NCBI GenBank assembly: GCA_963973975.1
Contig: CAXBCF010000006.1
Coordinates: 58,344-122,343 of the forward strand
Origin: UBA1494_A sp963973975
Lineage (GTDB): Bacteria > Bacteroidota > Bacteroidia > Flavobacteriales_E > Vicingaceae
DNA length: 64,000 bases
Direction: 5' to 3'
Positions 16,514-25,313 of the stretch are shown here, one piece after another. Positions within the stretch are counted from its first letter, which is position 1, and the number at the start of each line of letters is the position of its first letter. A program made the translations under genes and the position numbers. Under the pieces are notes generated by a model that made no database searches, was not told the origin of the DNA, and saw only the letters and a program-made list of their open reading frames with translations.

Positions 16514-18580
16514 ATGAACCGATACATCCTTTCTTTAATTCTATTATTTCTAAGTTTTGGCATATTTGCAGGAAATTTTGATGCAAAAATAAAAGTTGAT
16601 AATCCATCCGATAAAATCAACGATGGGGTCGCTTTTGTAGAAATTACAGATGGAATTCCTCCATTTCAATATAAGTGGAATTTACAACATGTTCCGCTAA
16701 GTTCTAACCACGCTGATAAACTTACAGAAGGCGAAACTTTCGAGGTAATTATTACAGACGCTGAAGGCAGCAGCAAAACTCTTACAGGTAAAGTACCTAT
16801 CATTTCTACTGAAGAAAGAATTAACAAAGGATTTAAGCCAATTGTGAAAGTAATGAATGACCTTATGTTTGCAGATCCATTCTCATACATTGGAATCTAC
16901 GACCCTGTTGTTTATGCTGATTTAAAAAATGTAAAAGCTCAAGGTTGGGCCAATCCTGAAGTGAGTAAAATTGATTTAAAGGAATGGTTGAAAAGTGATG
17001 GCGAAAAGGTTAAAAAAGGAGACTTAATCGCAATCATTACTCAAGATGATCAAAAAGACATTGAAGTTTTTGCCAATGCAGACGGAACACTAGAGCACAA
17101 AGTAGAAGCTGGGAAGGTGATTTTTGATGCAACTAATATTCAAGATGTTATACATGTTGGAGCTGAAAACCTCGCTACAATTATCTATGACACTCCACAA
17201 CCTGTGCTTCATCCAAACGGTGATAAACAAGAGAAAGGCATTCCTTTCATTGTTGTTTGGCTGGTTCTTGGTGCAATTTTCTTTACTGTTCGTATGCGAT
17301 TCATCAACGCTAGAGGAGTGAAACACGCTTTTGAATTAATTAGAGGAAAGTTTGATGACCCAAAAGGAACTGCTGGAGAAGTTTCTCACTTTCAAGCATT
17401 GACTACAGCTTTGTCTGCAACAGTTGGTTTGGGAAATATTGCCGGTGTTGCAGTAGCTATAACACTAGGTGGTCCCGGAGCAACTTTTTGGATGATTGTA
17501 GCAGGTTTAATTGGTATGTCAAGCAAATTTGTTGAGTGTACATTAGGTGTTAAGTATAGAAAAATAAACGCAAAAGGCGAAGTATCCGGAGGCCCAATGT
17601 ACTATTTAAGTGAAGGATTAAAAAAGAAAAACCTTGGTAAACTCGGAAAAGTATTAGCGGTAATTTTTTCAATTTTGTGCATCGGTGGATCTTTAGGTGG
17701 TGGAAACATGTTTCAATCCAATCAAGCATTTGCTCAGCTTTCAACAGAGTTTCCTGAAATTGCAGGAATGGGCGTTTGGTTCGGTGTTGTTTTAGCACTT
17801 TTAGTAGGGGTTGTAATAATTGGTGGAATTAAAAGTATTGCTAAGGTAACCGATAAGATTGTGCCTTTTATGGCGGGACTTTATGTGTTGTTTTCTCTGA
17901 TTATTATCGGAATGAATTTTTCTCATGTAGGAGATGTTTTTGTAGAAATTTACAATGGAGCTTTCAACTCCCCAGCAATAAAAGGGGGTGTGATTGGAGT
18001 TTTAATTGTTGGTTTTCAACGTGCTGCTTTTTCTAATGAAGCTGGTGTTGGATCTGCCTCCATCGCTCACTCTGCTTCTAAAACCAATGAACCAGTAAGT
18101 GAAGGAATTGTCGCGCTGCTTGAGCCATTTGTTGACACTGTTGTAGTCTGCACCATGACTGCTTTAGTTTTGGTATTCACAGGCTTTGCAGATGGAAACT
18201 CAGGTTTAGAAGGCGCTGAATTAACTTCGGCTGCTTTTAGCAGTGTTTTCCCTTGGTTTTCTTTGGTGTTGGTTGTCGCCATCTTCTTATTTGCCTTTTC
18301 TACTATGATTTCATGGTCCTACTATGGACTTAAAGCTTGGACTTACCTTTTCGGAAACAACAAATACGTTGACTATTTATATAAACTGATTTTCTTAATT
18401 TTCATCGTCATTGGTTCTTCTGCAGGTCTAGGTGCAGTCCTCGATTTTTCAGACTTAATGATCTTGGGAATGGCTTTCCCCAATATTTTAGGATTGGTAC
18501 TTATGTCTAAAGAAGTGCGCTTAGACATGCTTTCATACTTTGAACGAATCAAATCAGGTGCGATTAAAAAATTCAAATAA
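16514..18580 (+). CDS. Alanine/glycine:cation symporter (AGCS) with SprB-like and lipoyl-like periplasmic domains
   Basis: A 688-residue protein. Residues ~1-20 form a signal peptide. Residues ~22-95 resemble an SprB/PKD-like repeat (DGVAFVEITDGIPPFQYKW and a TFEVIITDAEG end). Residues ~105-125 match the AGCS pre-TM1 helix (FKPIVKVMNDLMFADPF). Residues ~140-225 look like a lipoyl/biotinyl hammerhead (LKEWLKSDGEKVKKGDLIAIIT then VFANADGTLEHKVEAGKV). From ~243 the standard AGCS core of about 11 helices follows, with TALSATVGLGNIAGVAVAI and FSNEAGVGSASIAHSAS. The core imports alanine or glycine with Na+ or H+, and the neighbouring Nqr would supply Na+ motive force. Plain family members are ~450-550 residues, so the added domains are notable. 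Its stop overlaps the next ATG (TAATG). Confidence 0.88.
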   Translation: MNRYILSLILLFLSFGIFAGNFDAKIKVDNPSDKINDGVAFVEITDGIPPFQYKWNLQHVPLSSNHADKLTEGETFEVIITDAEGSSKTLTGKVPIISTEERINKGFKPIVKVMNDLMFADPFSYIGIYDPVVYADLKNVKAQGWANPEVSKIDLKEWLKSDGEKVKKGDLIAIITQDDQKDIEVFANADGTLEHKVEAGKVIFDATNIQDVIHVGAENLATIIYDTPQPVLHPNGDKQEKGIPFIVVWLVLGAIFFTVRMRFINARGVKHAFELIRGKFDDPKGTAGEVSHFQALTTALSATVGLGNIAGVAVAITLGGPGATFWMIVAGLIGMSSKFVECTLGVKYRKINAKGEVSGGPMYYLSEGLKKKNLGKLGKVLAVIFSILCIGGSLGGGNMFQSNQAFAQLSTEFPEIAGMGVWFGVVLALLVGVVIIGGIKSIAKVTDKIVPFMAGLYVLFSLIIIGMNFSHVGDVFVEIYNGAFNSPAIKGGVIGVLIVGFQRAAFSNEAGVGSASIAHSASKTNEPVSEGIVALLEPFVDTVVVCTMTALVLVFTGFADGNSGLEGAELTSAAFSSVFPWFSLVLVVAIFLFAFSTMISWSYYGLKAWTYLFGNNKYVDYLYKLIFLIFIVIGSSAGLGAVLDFSDLMILGMAFPNILGLVLMSKEVRLDMLSYFERIKSGAIKKFK

Positions 18581-19239
18581 TGAAAGTTCTACTTAACATT
18601 TTATTAATTGGACTGCTGTTTTCTTGTAAAGAAAATACGCAAGTGAATACAATCAGTGGTCGAATTTTTATAGATTGTGAAGTTCCTTTAGTTAATGCAG
18701 AATTGGCATTAAAAACAAATGTCGGTGGGAACTTCCAAGACCCTTTCATTATAGGAAGTGCTATCAGTGAAGCAGATGGAAGCTATAGCTTAAGTTATCA
18801 GTTAGAAAAAGAAAGTAATGGCTCAGCTGATTTATTATTAATCCAATCTACTGGTTTTGAAACACTATTGAGAAGTTTACCGCTCAATCAAACAATCCAA
18901 ATTAACTTGTCGCTAAAAAATGAGTCCGAAGTATTTGTCAACTTTTCTTCAAATCAAGCGCTTGGTGTAAATGATACCTTATTCTACGCTATTAATCGCT
19001 TAAATCAAGAGCACTATGTTATTCAGCCAATGACAGGAAATATTGATACGCTAAAAGTTGGTGTAATGAATCAAATTGAAGGCAGTAGTGAAGCGATTCT
19101 TTATTATGGTTTAGGAAAGCAAGAATTCACGATTTCAAAAAATGTATTAAGCATACAAGATTCTAGTTTTCAGCACCTCCCACTAACACTTTTTGGTTGT
19201 GGCGATACTTTGAGTGCTTCAATTTTTATAAATAACTAA
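18580..19239 (+). CDS. Hypothetical lipoprotein with carboxypeptidase-regulatory-like domain
   Basis: A 219-residue lipoprotein with signal peptide and lipobox ending LLFSC (Cys ~16). Residues ~25-110 resemble a CarboxypepD_reg-like beta-sandwich (ISGRIFIDCEVPLVNAELAL then EADGSYSLSYQL), as found in many Bacteroidota envelope proteins. The remainder is beta-rich and unassigned. TAATG overlap with the symporter gene implies translational coupling, so the product may act with that transporter, but there is no direct evidence for this. Confidence 0.7.
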   Translation: MKVLLNILLIGLLFSCKENTQVNTISGRIFIDCEVPLVNAELALKTNVGGNFQDPFIIGSAISEADGSYSLSYQLEKESNGSADLLLIQSTGFETLLRSLPLNQTIQINLSLKNESEVFVNFSSNQALGVNDTLFYAINRLNQEHYVIQPMTGNIDTLKVGVMNQIEGSSEAILYYGLGKQEFTISKNVLSIQDSSFQHLPLTLFGCGDTLSASIFINN

Positions 19240-19245
19240 TGAGTG

Positions 19246-20130
19246 ATGAACCATCGCTTAAAAGATTATTTTAGATTTTCCAATAAAGAAAAGCTTGGAT
19301 TATTTCTGCTAATAGTTATACTGATTGGAATTATCGTAGTTAAGGAAAGCCTAATCTACTTTAACCCAAATCCTGAGAAAAGTGCTTTTACCAACGACAG
19401 TTTAATTCGACTGTTTGAAGAGCAGAAAAGTGAAGATAATTACATTATTGAAGAAGAAAACATATCAGACAGTGATTCCTTATTTCCTTTCAATCCAAAC
19501 AACCTTTCCATAGAAAAATGGCAATTATTGGGTTTGAGTGAAGCTCAAGCCCAAACGATTAAAAAATATGAAGCAAAGGGTGGAAAATTTATAACCAAGT
19601 CAGATGTGGCTAAAATGTACAGCGTTTCAAAACCAATCTATGAAAAGCTAGAACCCTTTATTCTACTTCCCGACAAGCTTATTAAAGAGGAAAAAGAGTA
19701 CAAAGAAACTACCAAGAAAGCATATACTAAGCCAATCATTGATATTAACCAGGCTGACAGTGCTACATTTAGAAAACTCTATGGAATAGGTCCATATTTT
19801 GCAGGAAAAATCGTGGAGTACAGAACAAAGCTAGGTGGTTTCCATTCTATTAGTCAACTCAGCGAAATTTGGGGAATAGAAGACAGTTTAATTTTATCGC
19901 TAAAAGATCAACTCAAAATTGAAAGCGTCAACCCAAAGAAATTAAACATCAATCGATTATCTGCAAAAGAATTGAAAGCTCACCCCTACTTCAATTGGAA
20001 TATAGCAAACTCTATTGAGCAAATAAGAAAACAGCATGGCCCTTATCAATCTGTTGAAGAAATAAAAAGGTCTATCCTCATCACGGATTCAATTTATTTG
20101 AAACTTCAACCCTATCTCAAAATTGATTGA
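19246..20130 (+). CDS. Membrane-anchored helix-hairpin-helix protein (ComEA-like repeats)
   Basis: A ~294-residue protein with one N-terminal membrane helix (~17-34), an acidic linker and three HhH-type repeats. The best is IDINQADSATFRKLYGIGPYFAGKIVEYR, followed by LNINRLSAKELKAHPYFNWNIANSI; a more degenerate copy lies at ~85-140. HhH repeats bind DNA non-specifically, and ComEA uses them in DNA uptake. A DNA-binding role at the membrane is plausible but unproven. I prefer ATG 19246 to the adjacent GTG at 19243. Confidence 0.8.
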   Translation: MNHRLKDYFRFSNKEKLGLFLLIVILIGIIVVKESLIYFNPNPEKSAFTNDSLIRLFEEQKSEDNYIIEEENISDSDSLFPFNPNNLSIEKWQLLGLSEAQAQTIKKYEAKGGKFITKSDVAKMYSVSKPIYEKLEPFILLPDKLIKEEKEYKETTKKAYTKPIIDINQADSATFRKLYGIGPYFAGKIVEYRTKLGGFHSISQLSEIWGIEDSLILSLKDQLKIESVNPKKLNINRLSAKELKAHPYFNWNIANSIEQIRKQHGPYQSVEEIKRSILITDSIYLKLQPYLKID

Positions 20131-20194
20131 TTATTTATTTCTTTTGGTTGAGATTATTACTAACTTCATAAGCTAATATCAAAACTTTATAATC

Positions 20195-20578
20195 ATGAGA
20201 ATATTTGCAATCTCTTTAATTCTAGTTTCTGAATTAGCCATAGTTATTGGTGTAAAATCAAATTTGAATGCCGATAATATCAGTTTAATCTCAACGCTGA
20301 TAGTTGTCTTATTTGTTTCATTCACGATGTCAGCAATTCTAAATCAAATTAAATCGCTTAAGCTTAAAAAGAATTACTTGATAAGTAGAATTGTTGGAAT
20401 TGTGGTGGCAATCGTCTATTACCTATGGATTAAAGCCAACATGGATCGCATGATGGCTTGGTTGGATAAAAATGGCTTGTACTTTCTGCTGTTTCTTATT
20501 GCTGTTGGCGCAATAATGCTCTTTTTTACCAATTATAAAAAATCTGCTAAGCGGGTTTTAGTTGATGAAGAAAGATAA
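20195..20578 (+). CDS. Small hypothetical membrane protein
   Basis: A 127-residue protein with four predicted membrane helices (~3-20, 28-48, 64-82, 94-113) and a basic tail. I do not recognise the family. ATG start; it follows the HhH gene by 64 bases on the same strand and ends before a bidirectional terminator shared with the nqr operon. Confidence 0.68.
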   Translation: MRIFAISLILVSELAIVIGVKSNLNADNISLISTLIVVLFVSFTMSAILNQIKSLKLKKNYLISRIVGIVVAIVYYLWIKANMDRMMAWLDKNGLYFLLFLIAVGAIMLFFTNYKKSAKRVLVDEER

Positions 20579-20624
20579 CAAGATTTGAGAAGATCAACAT
20601 TATATATTAAAGCGATATAAAACT

Positions 20625-20660
20625 AAAAAAAGCGACTTAATTGAATAAGTCGCTTTTTTT
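20625..20660. terminator. Bidirectional terminator between the 20195 gene and nqrF
   Basis: A perfect 8-base stem GCGACTTA/TAAGTCGC (20632-20639 and 20646-20653) is preceded by seven A and followed by seven T. It can therefore end transcription in both directions between these convergent genes. Confidence 0.9.
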
Positions 20661-20678
20661 AGGTCTTGTGTTGTTGAA

Positions 20679-21989
20679 TTAACCTCCGAAGTCATCAAAA
20701 CTTATGTGTTCTTCAGGTATTCCCCAATCGTCACACATTTTAATCACTGCAGCGTTCATTAAAGGAGGACCACAGAAGTAGAATTCAATTTCTTCTGGTT
20801 CATCGTGCTTACTCAAATAATTATCGATAAAAGCTTGGTGAACAAATCCTAAAAAACCATCTCCTTCATCATCCATAGAATTTTTCTCTTTCCAATTATC
20901 TTCTGGAAGTGGTTCAGATAATACAATGTGAAATTTAAAATTTGGAAACTCTTTTTCAATTTTTCTAAAATGATCGGTGTAGAACAACTCTCTTTTTGAA
21001 CGACCACCGTACCAATAAGAAACTTTTCTGCCTGTTTTTAGTGTGTGAAATAAGTGGAAGATATGTGCTCTTAAAGGAGCCATTCCTGCACCACCACCAA
21101 TATAAACCATTTCTTTGTCAGTATCTTTAATGAAAAACTCTCCATAAGGTCCTGAAATCACTACTTTGTCGCCAGGTTTTCTACTGAACACATAAGAAGA
21201 ACAAATTCCTGGATTAACATTCATCCAAGCATTCTTATCTCTATCCCAAGGTGGTGTAGCAATACGAATATTAAGCATTACAATGTTTCCTTCTGCTGGG
21301 TGATTGGCCATAGAATAAGCTCTAAAGATTGGCTCAGGGTTTTTCATTGTCAAGCTCCAAAGACCAAAATTGTCCCAATCTTCTTTGTACTTATCTTTTC
21401 CAGCTGGATCATCAGGAAGTGGCGCTATATCGAAATCTTTAAAATCAACCGTAATTGGTGGAACATCAATTTGAATGTATCCACCAGCTTCAAAATCTAA
21501 TGTTTCTCCTTCTGGTAATCTAACTACAAATTCTTTAATAAAAGTCGCTACGTTATAGTTAGAAACAACTTCACACTCCCATTTCTTAATACCGAAAATT
21601 TCTTCTGGAACATGAATTTCCATGTCTTGCTTAACCTTCACTTGGCAACCCAATCTCCAGTTTTCAGCAATCTCTTTTCTTGAAAAATAAGGTTTTTCAG
21701 TAGGTAAAATTTCTCCACCACCACTATTTACTTGGCATTTGCACATGGCACAAGTTCCACCTCCACCACAAGCTGATGGTAAAAATATTTTTTGATCACC
21801 TAAGGTTGTCAAAAGAGTATTTCCTGCACTTACCTCTACTTTTTTCTCCCCATTAATGGTTAAGGTTACCGGTCCAGAAGTTGTCAATTTTGCTTTTGCC
21901 CAAAGTAAAATACTTACAAGTAAAAATATAAGAACCAATGCTACAGCTACTGCAGCTCCAATTGTTAAAGTGTTTATTGCTAAAATCAT
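20679..21989 (-). CDS. nqrF: Na+-translocating NADH:quinone reductase subunit F
   Basis: A 436-residue NADH-oxidising subunit. After one N-terminal membrane helix (~10-31) comes a 2Fe-2S domain with Cys74, Cys80 and Cys83 in CGGGGTCAMC and Cys115 in RLGCQV. The FAD domain has RAYSMAN, and the NADH domain has GGGAGMAPLRAH. It passes electrons from NADH through FAD and 2Fe-2S to the membrane subunits. It is the last gene of the nqrABCDEF operon, 19 bases after nqrE. No apbE follows; FMN attachment to NqrB/NqrC would need one elsewhere. Confidence 0.96.
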   Translation of the reverse strand: MILAINTLTIGAAVAVALVLIFLLVSILLWAKAKLTTSGPVTLTINGEKKVEVSAGNTLLTTLGDQKIFLPSACGGGGTCAMCKCQVNSGGGEILPTEKPYFSRKEIAENWRLGCQVKVKQDMEIHVPEEIFGIKKWECEVVSNYNVATFIKEFVVRLPEGETLDFEAGGYIQIDVPPITVDFKDFDIAPLPDDPAGKDKYKEDWDNFGLWSLTMKNPEPIFRAYSMANHPAEGNIVMLNIRIATPPWDRDKNAWMNVNPGICSSYVFSRKPGDKVVISGPYGEFFIKDTDKEMVYIGGGAGMAPLRAHIFHLFHTLKTGRKVSYWYGGRSKRELFYTDHFRKIEKEFPNFKFHIVLSEPLPEDNWKEKNSMDDEGDGFLGFVHQAFIDNYLSKHDEPEEIEFYFCGPPLMNAAVIKMCDDWGIPEEHISFDDFGG

Positions 21990-22008
21990 TTATATAAAGT
22001 ATTATATT

Positions 22009-22623
22009 TTATAATTCAATTCCCATAAAGCTCATAAAGGCAATTCCCATCAAGCCGGTTATGATAAAAGTAATTCCTAAGCCTCTTAATGGTGCTGGAA
22101 CGTTAGAATATCTAATTTTTTCTCTAATGGCAGCAATTGCAACTATCGCTAAAAACCAACCCACACCTGATCCTAAACCAAACACAGTAGCTTCGGCAAT
22201 GTTCGCATATTGTCTTTCTTGCATGAATAAACTTCCACCTAAAATTGAACAGTTCACAGCAATTAATGGTAAGAATATACCCAAAGCACCGTAGAGTGCA
22301 GGAGCGTATTTTTCTACAGCCATCTCAACTAATTGAACCATCGAAGCAATTACTGCAATGAACAAAATAAAACTCAAGAAACTCAAGTCAACAGTTGCGA
22401 ATTCTTCTCCCAACCATACTAAAGCTCCTTCTTTTAAAATATAATTCTCTAGCAAGTAATTAATTGGAACCGTAATTCCCAAAACGAAAATAACAGCAGC
22501 ACCAAGACCAACTCCTGTTTTAACTGTTTTAGAAACGGCCAAATAAGAACACATACCTAAGAAATAGGCGAAAATCATATTGTCAATAAAAATTGACTTG
22601 ACGAAAATATTGATATAATCCAT
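22009..22623 (-). CDS. nqrE: Na+-translocating NADH:quinone reductase subunit E
   Basis: A 204-residue inner-membrane subunit with six helices, homologous to RnfA. The conserved cysteine-bearing segments MCSYLAVSKTVKTG and AVNCSILGG, which with NqrD form the intramembrane iron site, are visible. It follows nqrD by 16 bases in the operon. Confidence 0.95.
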   Translation of the reverse strand: MDYINIFVKSIFIDNMIFAYFLGMCSYLAVSKTVKTGVGLGAAVIFVLGITVPINYLLENYILKEGALVWLGEEFATVDLSFLSFILFIAVIASMVQLVEMAVEKYAPALYGALGIFLPLIAVNCSILGGSLFMQERQYANIAEATVFGLGSGVGWFLAIVAIAAIREKIRYSNVPAPLRGLGITFIITGLMGIAFMSFMGIEL

Positions 22624-22639
22624 GGTAAATCTTTATAAA

Positions 22640-23320
22640 CTAGTTTTCTTCGATTAATTTGGTATTTTTAGAGCGTTGTATCCAAATGATTATTCCAACA
22701 GTTATCAACGCCATAGGAGGAAGAATCATAAATCCATTATTGAAATATCCAATTTCATAGAATGCATCTGGTATAACTTGGAAACCCCAAAATTTTCCTG
22801 AACCAAAAAGCTCTCTCACAATAGCAACTGCTATTAAAATCCAACCGTAACCGGCAGCATTTCCAATCGCATCTAAAAATGAAGGCCAAGGTTTATTACC
22901 CAATGCAAAAGCTTCTAGACGACCCATAATGATACAGTTTGTAATTATCAGTCCAACAAATACAGACAATTGCTTACTTACATCATACAAAAATGCCTTT
23001 AAAACTTGATCCACTAAAATTACCAAGGCAGCTACAATTACTAATTGCACGATAATACGAACACGACCTGGAATAAGGTTTCTCATTAAAGAAACAAGAA
23101 GGTTCGCTCCTATCATTACAAATAGTACAGATACCGACATTACAAATGCTTGCTTAACTTGAACTGTAATTGCCAAAGCAGAACAAATTCCCAACACCTG
23201 AATGGTAATCGGGTTATCATCATTTAAAGGATCTGTTAAAAGCCTTTGATTTTTTCTCGAAAATAAGGGCTCTTTTGGTTCTCTTTCTTGCTCTTGAGTT
23301 GCTATTGAAGTTTCACTCAT
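22640..23320 (-). CDS. nqrD: Na+-translocating NADH:quinone reductase subunit D
   Basis: A 226-residue six-helix subunit, homologous to RnfE. The cysteine motifs LGICSALAITVQVKQ and ITNCIIMGRLEAFA match the family. An N-terminal cytoplasmic extension of ~30 charged residues is a little longer than in Vibrio. It lies 19 bases after nqrC. Confidence 0.95.
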   Translation of the reverse strand: MSETSIATQEQEREPKEPLFSRKNQRLLTDPLNDDNPITIQVLGICSALAITVQVKQAFVMSVSVLFVMIGANLLVSLMRNLIPGRVRIIVQLVIVAALVILVDQVLKAFLYDVSKQLSVFVGLIITNCIIMGRLEAFALGNKPWPSFLDAIGNAAGYGWILIAVAIVRELFGSGKFWGFQVIPDAFYEIGYFNNGFMILPPMALITVGIIIWIQRSKNTKLIEEN

Positions 23321-23339
23321 GGTCTGAATATTAAATATT

Positions 23340-24062
23340 TTATAAAGCTGCTTTTAAATCTTTTTTGAAATAGGGTACATAAATGTTCAATGTCCTTTCT
23401 ATCATCTCTCCTACTCCGTTTGAAGTAATCGTTCCTCCTGATATACCATCAACGGCATGTGGATTTCCTTTTACATCTGCACCACCTTTCTTTACTTCAA
23501 TTGAAACAAATTTTCCATTTTCATCGAAAATAGCTTTACCAATGAATTTATTTTGAAATTCATCTTGATTTATTTCTGCCCCAAGTCCAGGTGTTTCAGT
23601 TTTATGATCGAAAGTTGAACCATAAACAGTATTCATGTCTTCTTCAAAAGCAACATATCCCCAAATTGGACCCCATAAACCTTTACCAGCTAATGGGACA
23701 ATGTATTTTTGTTTTCCTCCTTCTTCAAAAACAAAAAGCGGATAATTCCGATCTTCAGCAGGAACTGTTCTGTATTCTTTGATTACATCTACATCAAATG
23801 CAGAAACATCATTTGATTCAACTGAATTGCCTTCTGCATTTAGAACTATTTGCTCAACAATGAATTTATTAAATTTCTCATTGGCATCATCAGCTGTTGA
23901 TTCAATTTTTACAGAAGCCAAAATATTTTGCATTTTTTCAATGCGCACATTTTCCTTTTGCATTGGTTTTAAACTTTCAGAGGCAAATGCCAATAAAGCA
24001 CCAACAACAATAACTAAGATTGCCGAGAAAGTAAAAGTATAACTGTTTTTATTTACGTCCAT
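23340..24062 (-). CDS. nqrC: Na+-translocating NADH:quinone reductase subunit C
   Basis: A 240-residue subunit with one N-terminal helix (~10-28) and a periplasmic FMN-binding domain. The covalent-FMN threonine lies in DGISGGTITSNGV near the C-terminus; many relatives have SGAT, and here the third residue is Gly. The GLWGPIWGYVAF and TPGLGAEI motifs of the fold are intact. It lies between nqrB and nqrD with short gaps. Confidence 0.95.
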   Translation of the reverse strand: MDVNKNSYTFTFSAILVIVVGALLAFASESLKPMQKENVRIEKMQNILASVKIESTADDANEKFNKFIVEQIVLNAEGNSVESNDVSAFDVDVIKEYRTVPAEDRNYPLFVFEEGGKQKYIVPLAGKGLWGPIWGYVAFEEDMNTVYGSTFDHKTETPGLGAEINQDEFQNKFIGKAIFDENGKFVSIEVKKGGADVKGNPHAVDGISGGTITSNGVGEMIERTLNIYVPYFKKDLKAAL

Positions 24063-24073
24063 TTCTGTTAAAA

Positions 24074-25273
24074 TTATGCAGCAACTAATGCAGCGCGTTT
24101 TTTTCTTCTTTTAATATTTGCTTGAATCACATAATGATCAATCAAAGGAGCCATAACATTCATAAATAAAATGGCTAACATGATTCCTTCGGGGTAAGCC
24201 GGATTAAATACCCGAATCATGATTCCCAGCATTCCAATTAAAAAGCCATAAATGTATTTCCCAGTAGCTGTTTGAGAAGCAGTTACCGGATCGGTAGCCA
24301 TGAAAACAATTCCAAAAGCAAAACCACCCATTGCTAAATGATAATGAGCAGGAACTAACATAAATTCATTTGCTCCCCAAGCATTAAATAAGAGTCCCAT
24401 TACATAAGCTCCGACTACACCTGAAAGCATAATCTTCCAACTTGCAATGCCTGTGAATAATAAGATTGCAGCACCAATTAGAATTGCAATTACTGAGGTT
24501 TCTCCAACAGATCCCGGAATAGTCCCAATCAATGCAGACATAAAAGTATCGCTATAGGCAGCTCCGGAGGCGTCGACAAACCCGGATGATTTCTCAGTTG
24601 CTTGAGCCAATAAAGTAGCTCCTGTAGAGCCATCAGCATAAGCCACCGATTCGTTGGTACCACCTCCAATCCAAACTTTATCTCCCGACATCCAGGTTGG
24701 ATAAGCAAAGAATAAAAAAGCTCTTGCTGTTAAGGCTACATTTAAAATATTCATTCCTGTTCCGCCAAAAACTTCTTTGCCAATAACAACGGCAAAAATT
24801 GTTGCTACTGCTACCATCCATAAAGGAATTTCAACTGGTAAACAAAGTGGAATCAACATCCCTGAAACCAAAAACCCTTCATTTACTTGGTGCTTTTTAA
24901 TAATGGCAAATAGAAATTCAACCGCTAAGCCAGCTGCATACGAAACGATTACTAGTGGAAGTACTTTAATCAATCCGTAAATTACTTTGTCCATAAATGG
25001 AACAACTTCACCCATTGCCAAAAAATGCTGGTGACCAGTATTCCAAATTCCAAATAATAATGCCGGAACCATTGCTAAAACAACCATAATCATGGTTCGT
25101 TTCATATCAATTCCATCTCTAATGTGTGAGCCTCCATTTCTTGCTGTGTGACCAGGAACAAATAAAAATGTTTCTAAAGCATCGAATGCAGGATAGTATT
25201 TTTCTAACTTCCCACCCTTCTCAAAGTTGGGCTTGATGTTCTTTTCTAGAAAATGATGAATAGCATTGCTCAT
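24074..25273 (-). CDS. nqrB: Na+-translocating NADH:quinone reductase subunit B
   Basis: A 399-residue main membrane subunit with about ten helices, homologous to RnfD, which carries a covalent FMN and the Na+ path. The STGATL segment (~residues 220-225) holds the likely FMN-linked Thr. It is second in the operon, 40 bases after nqrA. The start MSNAIHHFLEK fits the family. Confidence 0.95.
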   Translation of the reverse strand: MSNAIHHFLEKNIKPNFEKGGKLEKYYPAFDALETFLFVPGHTARNGGSHIRDGIDMKRTMIMVVLAMVPALLFGIWNTGHQHFLAMGEVVPFMDKVIYGLIKVLPLVIVSYAAGLAVEFLFAIIKKHQVNEGFLVSGMLIPLCLPVEIPLWMVAVATIFAVVIGKEVFGGTGMNILNVALTARAFLFFAYPTWMSGDKVWIGGGTNESVAYADGSTGATLLAQATEKSSGFVDASGAAYSDTFMSALIGTIPGSVGETSVIAILIGAAILLFTGIASWKIMLSGVVGAYVMGLLFNAWGANEFMLVPAHYHLAMGGFAFGIVFMATDPVTASQTATGKYIYGFLIGMLGIMIRVFNPAYPEGIMLAILFMNVMAPLIDHYVIQANIKRRKKRAALVAA

Positions 25274-25313
25274 AGTTATATCTACTATTATTGTTTATTA
25301 ACTCATTTGTTTA

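Noticed and set aside
20632..20653. Operator palindrome near nqrF
   Set aside because: The A/T runs on both sides mark it as a bidirectional terminator between convergent genes.
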